A stretch of 64,000 bases of DNA, taken from NCBI GenBank assembly GCA_965216035.1, contig CBDCFM010000014.1, positions 186,001-250,000 of the forward strand, read 5' to 3'. The notes under the pieces were generated by a model, which ran no database searches, was not told the DNA's origin, and saw nothing but the letters and a program-made list of their open reading frames with translations. Positions 26,403 through 37,700 of this stretch are shown here, one piece after another (positions within the stretch are counted from its first letter, which is position 1; every line of letters starts with the position of its first letter). The position numbers were made by a program, and so were the translations under genes. This DNA is from G963664115 sp965216035 (lineage in GTDB: Bacteria > Acidobacteriota > Terriglobia > 20CM-2-55-15).

Positions 26403-27353
26403 CTAATTGTGAATTCCAGCAACGTTGTAAACACCAGGCAACCGAGAAATCGGTGGTTTGTATTGGATGCGGCCGTGTAGTCGATGCTCATTGTAGTGGG
26501 TGAGGTAGATCGGTAACACGTCGGATCGTTCGTTCGAGGTCCTGTAGACTCGGAAGTAGGCCCACTCGCGCAGCAGCGTCTGGATGAATCGTTCCGCTTT
26601 GCCGTTGGTTTGAGGCCGGTACGGGCGAGTGAATCGTTTACGAATGTTGAGTTCGTGACATCGTTTCAAGAATGTTTTGGCACGATAGCAGGAGCCGTTA
26701 TCGGTGAGTACGCGCTGGACGGTAATACCGAACCGGGCGAACCATCGGATGGCGCGATCCAGGAACGCGACCGCACTGTGTTGGCGTTCGTCAGCTAAGA
26801 CCTCCGCATAGGCGAGGCGGGAATAGTCGTCCACGCAAACGTGGACGTACTCCCAACCCGCACCTTCGGAATCCTGTCGTGGGTTGTCGGTGACGCGGTG
26901 ACCCGGCCGCCAGAATCGCCCTAACTTCTTGATATCCAAATGCAACATCTCTCCCGGCCCATCATGTTCGTATCGCACCACCGGTTCGGGTGGGTCCAGA
27001 TTCTTCAACTGGGACAGGCCTTGTCGTTGCAGCACCCCCGCGACTGTGGATCGTGGCAGCTTGAGCTGATTCGCAATCCGAAGCGCTGTCATTCGGTATT
27101 GGGTTCGCATCTCCACGATTAGATCCACCCCGTCCTTGCCCATCCGATGGTGTAACATCCGAGGTTCGCTCGATAAGTCGTTTAAACCCGCTTCGCCCCA
27201 ATCGCGGTACCGTCGGACCCATTTGTATACCGTGCTCCGACTGACTCCAAATTGCTCGGCTACTGAAGATACCGAAGCGCGCTCTTCAATCACTCGGATC
27301 GCCATCAATGCTCGACTCTTCGGGCAGGTTCTTGCATTCTTGTGAAGGTTCAT
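26403..27353 (-). CDS. IS481-family transposase, intact
   Basis: A 316-residue DDE transposase. The N-terminal helix-turn-helix reads SVSSVAEQFGVSRSTVYKWV. The catalytic triad is visible as LHLDIKKLG (D), VLTDNGSCY (D) and TNGKAERFIQTL (E). The stop codon TAG (26403-26405) lies outside the IS terminus, inside the duplicated target site. The element thus borrows its stop from the target, as is known for IS481 of Bordetella with its CTAG-containing target. The frame is undamaged, so this copy may be active. Its strand is opposite to the IS1634 relic beside it. Confidence 0.93.
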   Translation of the reverse strand: MNLHKNARTCPKSRALMAIRVIEERASVSSVAEQFGVSRSTVYKWVRRYRDWGEAGLNDLSSEPRMLHHRMGKDGVDLIVEMRTQYRMTALRIANQLKLPRSTVAGVLQRQGLSQLKNLDPPEPVVRYEHDGPGEMLHLDIKKLGRFWRPGHRVTDNPRQDSEGAGWEYVHVCVDDYSRLAYAEVLADERQHSAVAFLDRAIRWFARFGITVQRVLTDNGSCYRAKTFLKRCHELNIRKRFTRPYRPQTNGKAERFIQTLLREWAYFRVYRTSNERSDVLPIYLTHYNEHRLHGRIQYKPPISRLPGVYNVAGIHN

Positions 27354-27439
27354 ACGGGCTCTCTCCTTGGGCTGATCGGTTTAGGTCCCAATCAGCTTCT
27401 CGGATTTAGCCCGTGTGAACAACCTTCACAGAATTCACA
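26408..27439 (-). mobile_element. Complete IS481-family insertion sequence (1032 bp)
   Basis: The ends are TGTGAATTCCAGCAACGTTG (from 26408) and, on the other strand, TGTGAATTCTGTGAAGGTTG (from 27439). They form imperfect inverted repeats of about 28 bases with roughly 20 matches. Outside them, GCTAAT at 26402-26407 and at 27440-27445 is a 6-bp direct target duplication. Intact ends, an intact transposase and a perfect duplication show a recent insertion. Confidence 0.93.
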
Positions 27440-27445
27440 GCTAAT

Positions 27446-27965
27446 CCGCCGTCAAACCAAAGCGAGAATCAGGTAATTATTACCGTTTCATTGCCTCCGT
27501 ATTAGGGAAATATCTCCCTGACCTCTCAAGGGAAAGCTTATTAATCAAGCAGTTTCATTGTGAAAACTATTTGGAATGGCGCGTGCTGTCAAGATACCGG
27601 CAGGGGCTGAGCCACAAATATCGTTTTGATGTGAAAGACGAAATGAGAAATCAACGAATTTGGGTCGTTGAGGACGAGCGGCAGTTGGGTCAAACCATTG
27701 GCACGCCACGGAATGCTCTTCAGTGCGGAACGGACCTAGGCGGGGACGGAGCCGAGGCGTTCTGGCTCCCTGAGAACGTCGACAGCGGGATAGTTTGATG
27801 CCACCGAACTTAACGACGCCTGGCACAACAGGTCCCGTTCTCGCTGAGAAGGCCCGGGGCCGATTTCCGAAAACACGAAATCAGAGCCGGGCGCCCTCAT
27901 CAGTGCGCACATGGACCGGGTGGAGCGCATCGGGGGTGCGGAGGCATGATTTCAAGCACTCGCAC
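27446..27965. other. Intergenic stretch before the M4 peptidase locus
   Basis: I see no gene with family support in about 520 bases. An in-frame extension of the peptidase frame goes back to 27795, but it lacks a signal at its start, so I treat it as upstream DNA. It probably contains the peptidase promoter. No terminator or operator was recognised. Confidence 0.5.
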
Positions 27966-28763
27966 ATGATCGAGTCAACTGATGACGCCCGCCCGCGATT
28001 CGGCCCGCGATTCGGATGGTTGCGTGTCACAGCCGCGATAGCGTGCTTGTTGGGCGTCCTGGTTCCCTCCTTGATTGCGCAGGCGCCCGGCCGGATTCGC
28101 CAGCCGGTGTTCAATCAGATTCCGAACCCGCTCCGCGACGACTGCCTGGGATTCCAGGCGCGCAGCAGCGCCCACTCGAGTACCGGCTTACTCCGCTTCG
28201 TCGGCACACCGTCGGGCCAACCCATTCCACACCCGAGGCCAGCGGAGGCCGCCGCTTCTCCGGAGAGTGCTGCCCGATCCTACCTCCAGCATTGCGGTGT
28301 GCTGTTCGGACTGAGTGATCCCACAAACGAGCTGCAGTTGAGAAGCATCACGCAGGTCGACGACCAGAGAACATCGGTTCGTTTCCAGCAGCACTGGAGC
28401 GCAATACCCGTGATCGGGGGAGAACTCGTCGTCCAGATCGATGCCCAAGGCAATGTCATTTCTATTTTTGGAGAAATCAGTCCGCCGCCGACCGTGTTCG
28501 GCATGGCGCCCGCCATATTGCCCGACACGGCGGTCAGAAACGCTCGCGACGTTGTCTCAAAGGAATACGGCCTGGAATCGGCGGGTCTCAACACCACCGC
28601 AGCGGAACTCTGGATCTACGATCCGGCATTGATCGGACCGGGGTCGGGATCGCCTCCGGTACTGGTCTGGAGGATGAACCTCAGCGCTGGCCCACTGCTG
28701 CCAATCCGCGTCCTGGTGCTTGTCGACGCGCTCCACGGGTCGGTGACCCTGCACTTCAACTAG
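27966..28763 (+). CDS. M4-type metallopeptidase, propeptide part (ends at in-frame TAG)
   Basis: The start MIESTDDARPRFGPRFGWLR leads into a signal segment VTAAIACLLGVLVPSLIAQA. The FTP/PepSY-type propeptide follows: LRSITQVDDQRTSVRFQQHW, IPVIGGELVVQIDAQGNVIS, and VLVDALHGSVTLHFN just before TAG (28761-28763). In thermolysin-like precursors the segment LxFNQIxxxxxRxTYxxxN links propeptide and enzyme, and the next codons here read IESVLDRETYTAGN. The stop therefore most likely replaces CAG (Gln). Without read-through, only the inhibitory propeptide would be made. Confidence 0.8.
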   Translation: MIESTDDARPRFGPRFGWLRVTAAIACLLGVLVPSLIAQAPGRIRQPVFNQIPNPLRDDCLGFQARSSAHSSTGLLRFVGTPSGQPIPHPRPAEAAASPESAARSYLQHCGVLFGLSDPTNELQLRSITQVDDQRTSVRFQQHWSAIPVIGGELVVQIDAQGNVISIFGEISPPPTVFGMAPAILPDTAVRNARDVVSKEYGLESAGLNTTAAELWIYDPALIGPGSGSPPVLVWRMNLSAGPLLPIRVLVLVDALHGSVTLHFN

Positions 28764-30317
28764 ATCGAATCGGTTCTGGATCGAGAAACCTATACGGCCG
28801 GCAACGAAACCATTCTGCCGGGCACGCTCGTTTGCGATGAATCCAATCCGACCTGTACTGGCGGCGACACCCATGCCGTTGCCGCCCACAATCATGCAGC
28901 GGACACTTACCGATTCTTTTCTGCAACGCACGGAAGGGACAGCATCGATGGTGCGGGACACAAGCTCCTCTCGACGGTGCGTTACGGTTCCGGCTATGCA
29001 AACACGTTCTGGACCGGCAGCCAGGTGGTGTACGGCGATGCCCTCGGTTTTGCTATGGCCGATGACATGGTCGCCCATGAGTTTACCCATGGATTTACTG
29101 ATTCAACCTCCGACCTGTTTTACTACTATCAGTCCGGCGCCATCAGTGAGTCATTCTCCGACATGTGGGGCGAATTCGTTGATTTGACCAATGGCACCGG
29201 AAACGACTCGACCGCGGAGCGCTGGATGCTGGGAGAAGACCTCACTGGCCTGGGCGCGATTCGCGATATGGAGAATCCTCCCGCTTTCGGTGATCCCGAC
29301 CGGGTGACCAGCCCGCTCTATCATCCCGGTCCGGCCGACAACGGTGGCGTCCACCACAACAGCGGGATCAACAACAAGGCTGTGAGCCTCCTGGTCGACG
29401 GAGGAGTCTTCAACGGGCACACCGTTGCGGCGCTGGGAATCGACAAGACCGCCCACATCTACTACGAGGTCCAGACGAACCTTCTCACTTCAGGCGCCGA
29501 CTATGCGGACCTCCACGACGCACTGTTCCAGGCTTGCAATAACCTTGCGGGCACGGGTGGCATCACCGCCCTCGACTGCCAGCAGGTGCAAAACGCTTCG
29601 TCTGCGGTAGAAATGGACCTGCAGCCCGTGGCGGGATTCGACATCTACGCTCCGATCTGCGCGCCCGGCGAGTCTTCCAGTCCTGTCTTCTTCGACGACC
29701 TCGAGCTGGGTTCGGGAAACTTCGCGACCCTTACCCCGATCGGTACGGAGCGCTGGACCTTCGGCTCGCCGTATGGAGGGTTCGCGCACTCGGGTCAGAA
29801 TTTTCTGTACGGCAATGATTTTCCAGGAGAGGTGACTGACAGTTCCGTGGTGACACTGGAAAGCGTAGCGGTCCCGGCGGGGGCATATCTCCATTTCACG
29901 CACGCGTTCGGTTTCGAACCGCCCGATTGGGATGGAGGCGTGGTGGAGTACAGCACGGACGGTGGCGCCACCTGGATCGACGCCGGTTCGCTGTTCGACG
30001 CGAACGGATATGGCGGTGTCATTACCACGATGTCGGACAATCCCCTGGCAGGGCGCGCAGCATTTGTCTCCGACAGCCACGGCTACATTTCGAGCCGCCT
30101 GGATCTCTCCTCTCTCGCGGGCCACAACGTCCGATTCCGCTGGCGCATGGGCCTGGACCAAAGCGTATTCAACTGGGGCTGGTGGCTGGACGACGTGGGG
30201 GTGTATACCTGCGACCCGGCGAAGGTCACCCCGATCGTCCCAAACAGTGGCAAGCAGGGACTGACACCGGCAGAGGTCGAGTCAGGCATTACCCTCGACA
30301 GCCCCGCGTCATGTTGA
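28764..30317 (+). CDS. M4-type metallopeptidase, catalytic part
   Basis: This is the same frame as 27966-28763. The zinc motif is HEFTH at 29076-29090 (VAHEFTHGFTD), the third ligand lies in ESFSDMWGEF, and NGGVHHNSGINNKA supplies the downstream active-site histidine region. These are all hallmarks of the thermolysin/fungalysin-like M4 family. About 200 residues after the enzyme form a MAM/proprotein-like beta region (GGVVEYSTDGGATWIDAGSL, SLAGHNVRFRWRMGLDQS). The frame closes at LDSPASC, just where Ig-like repeats begin in another frame. The enzyme is probably secreted if expressed. Confidence 0.85.
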   Translation: MESVLDRETYTAGNETILPGTLVCDESNPTCTGGDTHAVAAHNHAADTYRFFSATHGRDSIDGAGHKLLSTVRYGSGYANTFWTGSQVVYGDALGFAMADDMVAHEFTHGFTDSTSDLFYYYQSGAISESFSDMWGEFVDLTNGTGNDSTAERWMLGEDLTGLGAIRDMENPPAFGDPDRVTSPLYHPGPADNGGVHHNSGINNKAVSLLVDGGVFNGHTVAALGIDKTAHIYYEVQTNLLTSGADYADLHDALFQACNNLAGTGGITALDCQQVQNASSAVEMDLQPVAGFDIYAPICAPGESSSPVFFDDLELGSGNFATLTPIGTERWTFGSPYGGFAHSGQNFLYGNDFPGEVTDSSVVTLESVAVPAGAYLHFTHAFGFEPPDWDGGVVEYSTDGGATWIDAGSLFDANGYGGVITTMSDNPLAGRAAFVSDSHGYISSRLDLSSLAGHNVRFRWRMGLDQSVFNWGWWLDDVGVYTCDPAKVTPIVPNSGKQGLTPAEVESGITLDSPASC

Positions 30318-31717
30318 GTCCCCTCAGCCTTCCGGATTTCGCCCTCATTGCCTTACCCTCGACACTCCCCGTGGCCGTTGGCGATGACGCCGTTTTCCAG
30401 ATCGATGTCATACCCCAACCGGGTTTCACCGGTGATGTTGCCTTGAATTTTGCGACGCAGACCTCAGCAAACCTCCTGGTGAATCCCAGTTTTGAAGACG
30501 TCACAGGAGATCTAGCTACAAATTGGAGCCTGGCTGCCTCTGCCTCCACATCGTATTCCACGTCCATCGACGCGGCTGGCCATTCTGGGTCAGCCCAGAA
30601 GATCACTATCAGTTCTCCCGGCAGCTGGGGCCTGTACTTCTACCAGTTTTTGAACTTGCAACTCAATCAGACCTACGAATGGACACTGTGGCACAAAACC
30701 GATTCCCTGAACGGAATCGTTGCGGAGATTTCAAATTCGTCGCATACACAGATAGTCGCGTCGCAAAGCCTTCCCGGGACTAACGGGGTTTGGCAGCAAG
30801 CAACCATATCGTTTGTTTACACGAATTCTCTGGCGAACACGGTGAGAATCGCCTCCAACGCTACGGGTGACCTCTGGCTTGACGACTTCAATCTGCAGGA
30901 AGTCAATGCGACTGCCGAGTTTCCAGGGGCCGTCTTTACGCCATCTGTTATTACCGGCGGTGCCGGTTCCAGTGTCCTCACAATTCCGACCGTCGTCCCA
31001 GGTTCGTTCCCGCTCACCATCGAGGGAATCGTCGGCGGTGCCGGTTCCAGTGTCCTCACAATTCCGACCGTCGTCCCAGGTTCGTTCCCGCTCACCATCG
31101 AGGGAACGAGCGGGTCGCTCATCCACCCGGTCGACATCACGCTGGATGTGGTCGATTTTGCGCTCAATGCCTCACCATCCACTCTGGAGGTGCTCGTTGG
31201 CGAAGACGCCGTGTTCCAGATCGATGTCACGCCTCTGGACGGGTTCGACGGCGACGTCACCCTGACTCTTCCAGCCTCCCCGGGCGCCGTCTTCACATCA
31301 TCGGTCATAGTCGGGGGGACCGGTTCCAGCGTCCTGTCCGTGCCTGCCGACGTAACGGGGACGTTTCCCCTGTCCGTCGTGGGCACCAGCGGATCGCGCA
31401 CCCACACGGTCGACATCACGCTGGATGTGGTCGATTTCGCACTGACAGTCTCCCCGTCGACATGTCTGGAGGTGATCATTGGCTACCGGTTCCAGCGTCC
31501 TGACCGTTCCGACCGCCGTCGCGTCTCAGGCACCAGCGGCTCGCGCACCCACACGGTCGTTCCGACTGTCGATGTCTCACCCCTGGCCGGCTTCACCGGC
31601 GACGTCACCCTGACTCTCGCCGTCTTCACCCCACCGTCATCGTCGGCGGTGCCGTCGACATCCACGCTGGATGTGGTCGATTTCGCACTGACAGTTCCCC
31701 GTCGACACTGGAGGTGA
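30314..31717 (+). CDS. Start of the Ig-like repeat region with a CBM4/9-like insert, frame changed at both ends
   Basis: This frame opens MLSPLSLPDFALIALPSTLP as the previous one closes, so a single indel near 30310 would join them. The first Ig-like unit is interrupted at ~30466-30920 by a CBM4/9-like domain (ANLLVNPSFEDVTGDLATNW, TYEWTLWHKTDS, ANTVRIASNATGDLWLDDFN). There is a perfect 26-residue tandem duplication (GGAGSSVLTIPTVVPGSFPL twice). A damaged stretch at 31480-31700 is composed of out-of-order pieces of the repeat. The frame ends at 31717 because one C is missing near 31695 relative to sister repeats. Confidence 0.7.
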   Translation: MSPLSLPDFALIALPSTLPVAVGDDAVFQIDVIPQPGFTGDVALNFATQTSANLLVNPSFEDVTGDLATNWSLAASASTSYSTSIDAAGHSGSAQKITISSPGSWGLYFYQFLNLQLNQTYEWTLWHKTDSLNGIVAEISNSSHTQIVASQSLPGTNGVWQQATISFVYTNSLANTVRIASNATGDLWLDDFNLQEVNATAEFPGAVFTPSVITGGAGSSVLTIPTVVPGSFPLTIEGIVGGAGSSVLTIPTVVPGSFPLTIEGTSGSLIHPVDITLDVVDFALNASPSTLEVLVGEDAVFQIDVTPLDGFDGDVTLTLPASPGAVFTSSVIVGGTGSSVLSVPADVTGTFPLSVVGTSGSRTHTVDITLDVVDFALTVSPSTCLEVIIGYRFQRPDRSDRRRVSGTSGSRTHTVVPTVDVSPLAGFTGDVTLTLAVFTPPSSSAVPSTSTLDVVDFALTVPRRHWR

Positions 31718-34700
31718 TCATTGGCTATGCCGCCCAGTTCCAGATCGATGTCTCACCCCTGGCCGGCTTCACCGGCGACGTCACCCTGACTCTTCCAGCC
31801 TCCCCGGGCGCCGTCTTCACCCCAGCCGTCATCGTCGGCGGTGCCGGTTCCAGCGTCCTGACCGTTCCGACCGACACTGCGGGGACGTTCCCCCTCTCCG
31901 TCTCAGGCAACAGCGACTCCCTCATCCACCCGGTCGACATCACTCTAGATGTGGTCGACTTCGCACTGACCGTCTCCCCGTCGGCGACACAGGTGATCGT
32001 TGGCGATGCCGCCCAGTTCCAGATCGGTGTCTCACCCCTGGCCGGCTTTACCGGCGACGTCACCCTGACTCTTGCCGGCTACCCGGGCGCCGTCTTCACC
32101 CCAGCCGTCATCGTCGGCGGTGCCGGTTCCAGCGTCCTGACGATTCCGACCGACACTGCGGACACGTTCCCCCTCGCCGTCTCAGGCACAAGCGGGTCGC
32201 TCATCCATCCGGTCGACATCACGCTGGATGTCGCCAACTTCGCACTGACCGTCTCCCCAGCAGCGATGCAGGTACTCGTTGGCGATGACGCCCAGTTCCA
32301 GATTGATGTCACAGTCCTGGGCGGGTTCACCGGCGACGTCACCTTAACTCTACCCGGTTCCCCGGGCGCCGTATTCACACCAGCCGTCATCGTCGGGGGT
32401 GCGGACTCCAGTGTCCTCACCGTTCCGACCGACACTGCGGGGACGTTCCCCCTCTCCGTCTCAGGCACAAGCGGGTCGCTCATCCATCCGGTCGACATCA
32501 CGCTGGATGTCGCCGACTTCGCACTGACCGTCTCTCCGCCGACATTGGAGGTGATCGTTGGCGATGACGCCGCATTCCAGATCGATGTCTCACCCCTGGC
32601 CGGCTTCACCGGTGACGTCACCTTGACTCTGCCGGGCTACCCAGGCGCCGTCTTCACCCCATCCGTCATCGTCGGGGGGACGGGTTCCAGCGTCCTCACC
32701 GTGCCTGCCGACACTGCGGGCACTTTCCCCCTCGCCGTCGTGGGCACCAGTGGATCGCTCATCCACCCGGTGGACATCACGCTGGATGTCGTCGACTTCG
32801 CACTGACGGTCTCCCCGCCGACACTGGAGGTGATCGTTGGCGATGCCGCCGTATTCCAGATCGATGTCTCACCCCTGGCCGGCTTCACCGGTGACGTCAC
32901 CTTGACTCTGCCGGGCTACCCAGGCGCCGTCTTCACCCCATCCGTCATCGTCGGGGGAACGGGTTCCAGCGTCCTCACCGTGCCTGCCGACACTGCAGGC
33001 ACTTTCCCCCTCTCCGTCGTAGGCACCAGCGGATCGCGCACCCAACCGGTGGGCCTCACCTTGGATGTCGTCGACTTCGCGCTGAGTGCCTCCCCGTCGG
33101 CACTGGCCGTGATCGTTGGCGATGACGCTCAATTCCAGATCAATGTGACACCCCTGGCCGGATTCACCGGCGACGTCACCTTGACTCTTCCAGCCTCCCC
33201 GGGCGCCGTCTTCACACCAGCCGTCATCGTTGGGGGTGCGGGTTCCAGCGTCCTCACCCTGCCGACCGACTCCAGTGGCTTGTTCCCGCTCACCGTCGTG
33301 GGGACAAGTGGGTCGCGCACCCACACGGTGGACATCACGCTGGATGTGGTCTATTTTCTCGGTTTCACTGGCGTCCCCATACAGAGTTATGCAGGCGATG
33401 AGGATGGTGAACATGGGCACCCGACAGCGTATACGGTCGAAGATGGCGGAGCGACATTACACCTGACGGGTAACGCCTGGAAAACGATTGAGTTGGTGCC
33501 ACCCTACACGGTGACGCCGAATACGGTACTGGAGTTTGATTTCTGGAGCGATGGGGAGCCGGCGGAGATCAACGGTGTCGGCTTGGACACCCAGCTCGCG
33601 ACAGCAATTCCGGAACAGGCGTTTCAAATTTATGGGACGCAGACGTGGACGAACAGTATCCAGGATTTTTATGGGTACGCAGGTGGCTGGCAGCATTACG
33701 TGATACCGGTGGGTTTGTATTACCCGGCGGGTGACTTTGCCTATCTGTTCTTTGCCGACGATGCGGATGCGGGGCAGAACACTTCGGTCAGGTACCGCAA
33801 CCCGCAGTTCCATGAAGGGCCCGGGGCGCCGATAGCGCAGGACGACACCTTTACGGTTATCGAAGACAGCACCAACAACTTGCTGGCTGTGCTCGCCAAC
33901 GACACCGATCCGGGCGACACGCTGACGATCACCAGCGTGGACACGACCGGTACACAGGGGACGGTCTTCATCCACGATAACGGCACCCCCGCCGACCCCA
34001 GCGATGATGGCATCAACTACTCGACGTCGATAGGCTTTACCGGCACCGATAGCTTCAGCTACACGATTGAAGACAGCGGAGGCTTGAGCGCCTCGGCTAC
34101 GGTGACGGTCACGGTCGATCCGCGGGCCTTCACTCTGACTCCATCATCGTCGGCACTGGCGGTGATCGTTGGTGATGACGCTTTATTCCAGATCAATGTG
34201 ACCCCCCTGGTCGGGTTCACCGAGGACGTCACGTTAAGTCTTCTGGGCTTGCCCGGTGCATTCTTCACACCATCCGTCATCGTTGGGGCTGTGGGTTCCA
34301 GCGCCCTCACCGTACCGACCGACTCCAGTGGCTTGTTCCCGCTCACCGTCGTGGGGACGAGCGAGTCGCACACTTACACGGTGGACATCACGCTGGATGT
34401 GGTCTATTTTTTCGGTTTCACTGGCGTCCCCATACAGAGTTATGCAGGCGATGAGGATGGTGAACATGGGCACCCGACAGCGTATACGGTCGAAGATGGC
34501 GGAGCGACATTACACCTGACGGGTAACGCCTGGAAAACGATTGAGTTGGTGCCACCCTACACGGTGACGCCGAATACGGTGCTGGAGTTTGATTTCTGGA
34601 GCGATGGGGAGCCGGCGGAGATCAACGGTGTCGGCTTGGACACCCAGCTCGCGACAGCAATTCCGGAACAGGCGTTTCAAATTTATGGGACGCAGACGTG

Positions 34701-37700
34701 GACGAACAGTATCCAGGATTTTTATGGGTACGCAGGTGGCTGGCAGCATTACGTGATACCGGTGGGTTTGTATTACCCGGCGGGTGACTTTGCCTACCTG
34801 TTCTTTGTCGACGATGCGGATGCGGGGCAGAACACTTCGGTGAGGTACCGCAACCCGCAGTTCCACGAGGGGCCGGGGACACCGGTAGCGCAAAACGACA
34901 TCTTTGCGGTTTTCCAAGACAGCACCGACAACCCGCTGGCTGTGCTCGCCAACGACACCGATCCGGGCGACACGCTGACGATTACCAGCGTGGACACGAC
35001 CGGTATACAGGGGACGGCATTCATCCACGATAACGGCACCCCCGCCGACCCCAGCGATGATGGCATCAGCTACACGACCTCGATTGGCTTTACCGGCACC
35101 GATAGCTTCAGCTACACCATTGAAGACAGCGGAGGCTTGAGCGCCTCGGCTACGGTGACGGTCACGGTCGATCCCCCGGACTTCGATCTGACTGCATCTC
35201 CGTCGACACTTGCGGTGATCGTTGGCGATGCCGCCTTGTTCCAGATTGATGTCACTCCCCTGGCTGGCTTCACCGGTGACGTCACCTTGACTCTTCCAGC
35301 CCGCCCCGGGGCCGTCTTCACCCCTCCGATCATCGTCGGCGGTTCCGGTTCCAGCGTCCTGAGTGTTCCGACCGACGGCGCGGGCCTGTTCGGGCTCTCC
35401 GTCGTGGGGACCAGCGGGTCGCTCGCTCACCTGGTGGACATCACCCTGGATGTGGGCGACTTCGCACTGACGGTCTCCCCGTCGACGCTGGCGGTGATCG
35501 TTGGAGATGACGCCGAATTCCAGATCGATGTGACAACCCTGGGCGGGTTCACCGACGACATCACCCTGACTCTGCTGGGCTCCCCGGGAGCCGTCTTCAC
35601 CCCACCCGTCATCGTCGGCGGCGCCGGTTCCAGCGTCCTGACCGTTCCAACCGACGCCGCGGGCACGTTCCCACTCTCGGTCGTGGGCACCAGCGCCTCT
35701 CTCGCCCACCCGGTGGACATCATCCTGGATGTGGGCGATTTTACTCTGAATGCCTCGCCCCCGACGCAGGCGGTGTTGGTTGGCGATGACGCCCTGTTCC
35801 AGATCGATGTCGCACCCGTGGGCGGGTTCACCGACGACGTCACCCTGACTCTGCCGGGGCCCCCGGGAGCCACCTTCACCCCACCCGTCATCGTCGGCGG
35901 CGCCGGTTCCAGCGTCCTGACCGTTCCAACCGACACCGCGGAGTCGTTCCCACTCTCCGTCCTGGGCACCAGCGGGTCGCTGACCCACCCGATTGACATC
36001 ACCCTCGATGTGGTCGACTTCGCACTGACTGCCTCCCCGTCCACTCTGGAGGTACTCGTTGGCGATGCCGCCGATTTCCAGATCGATGTGACAGCCCTGG
36101 CCGGGTTCAGCGGTGACGTCACCTTGGCGCTTCCCGACTCCCCGGGGGCCGTCTTCACTCCACCCGTCATCGTCAGCGGTTCCGGTTCCAGCGTCCTCAC
36201 CGTTCCGACCGACACCGCAGGCACGTTCCCACTCTCCGTCCTGGGCACCAGCGGGTCGCGCACGCACCCGGTGGACATCACCCTGGATGTGGTCGACTTC
36301 GCACTGACTGTCTCACCGTCCACTCTGGAGGTACTCGTTGGCGATGCCGCCGATTTCCAGATCGATGTGACAGCCCTGGCCGGGTTCAGCGGTGACGTCA
36401 GCTTGACGCTTCCCGACTCCCCGGGAGCCGTCTTCACCCCACCCGTCATCGTCGGCGGTTCCGGTTCCAGCGTCCTCACCGTTCCAACCGACGCCGCGGG
36501 GTCGTTCCTACTCTCCGTCCTGGGCACCAGCGGGTCGCGCACGCACCCGGTGGACATCACCCTGGATGTCGCCGATTTTGCGCTGAATGCCTCCCCGTCG
36601 GCACTGGCGGTGATCGTTGGAGATGCCGCCGAATTCCAGATCGATGTTTCACCCCTGTTCGGCTTCACCGACGACGTGACGTTGACTGTTCCGACTTTCC
36701 CCGGGGCTTTCTTCACCCCTCCGGTCATCGTCGGCGGTTCCGGTTCCAGTGTCCTCACTGTGCCGACCGTCGCCACGGGCGAGGTCGGGCTCTCCGTCGT
36801 GGGCACCAGCGGCTCGCTCGCCCACCCGGTGGAGATCACCCCGGATGTGGTCGATTTTGCGCTGAATGCCTCTCCCGCTATGCAGGCGGTGTTGGTTGGC
36901 GATGACGCCCTGTTCCAGATCGATGTCACACCCGTGGGCGGGTTCACCGACGACGTCACCTTGACTCTTCCGGCATCCCCCGGGGCTGTCTTCACCCCAC
37001 CCGTTATCGTCGGCGGTTCCGGTTCCAGCGTCCTCACCATTCCGACCCTCGCCACAGGCACTGTCGGGCTCTCCGTCGTGGGCACCAGCGGGTCGCTCGC
37101 CCACCCGGTGGACATCACCCTGGAGGTGGTCGATTTCGCGCTCAATGCCTCACCGTCCACTCTGGCTGTGATCCTTGGCGATGCCGCCGAATTCCAGATC
37201 GATGTTTCACCCCTGTTCGGCTTCACCGACGACGTGACGTTGACTGTTCCGGCTTTCCCTGGGGCTTTCTTCACCCCTCCGGTCATCGTCGGCGGCGCCG
37301 GATCCAGTGTCCTCACCGTTCCGACCCTCGCCTCCGGGGCGTTCCCCTTCACCGTCGTGGGTACCACCGGCTCGCTCACCCACCCGATTGACATCACTCT
37401 GAATGTCGTCAATCCTCCGGATTTCGCCCTCAATGCCTCTCCCGCCACGCAGGCGGTGATCCTTGGCGATGCCGCCCTGTTCGAAATTGATGTCACAGCC
37501 GTGGCTGGCTTCACCGACGACGTCACCTTGACTCTTCCGGGCTCCCCGGGAGCCGTCTTCATGCCATCCGTCATCGTCGGAGGTGTGGGTTCAAGCGTCC
37601 TGAGCGTTCCGACCGACGCGACGGGGTCGTTCCCGCTCTCCGTCGTTGGGACCAGCGGGTCACTCACCCGCCTGGCGGACATCACTCTGGATGTGGTCAA

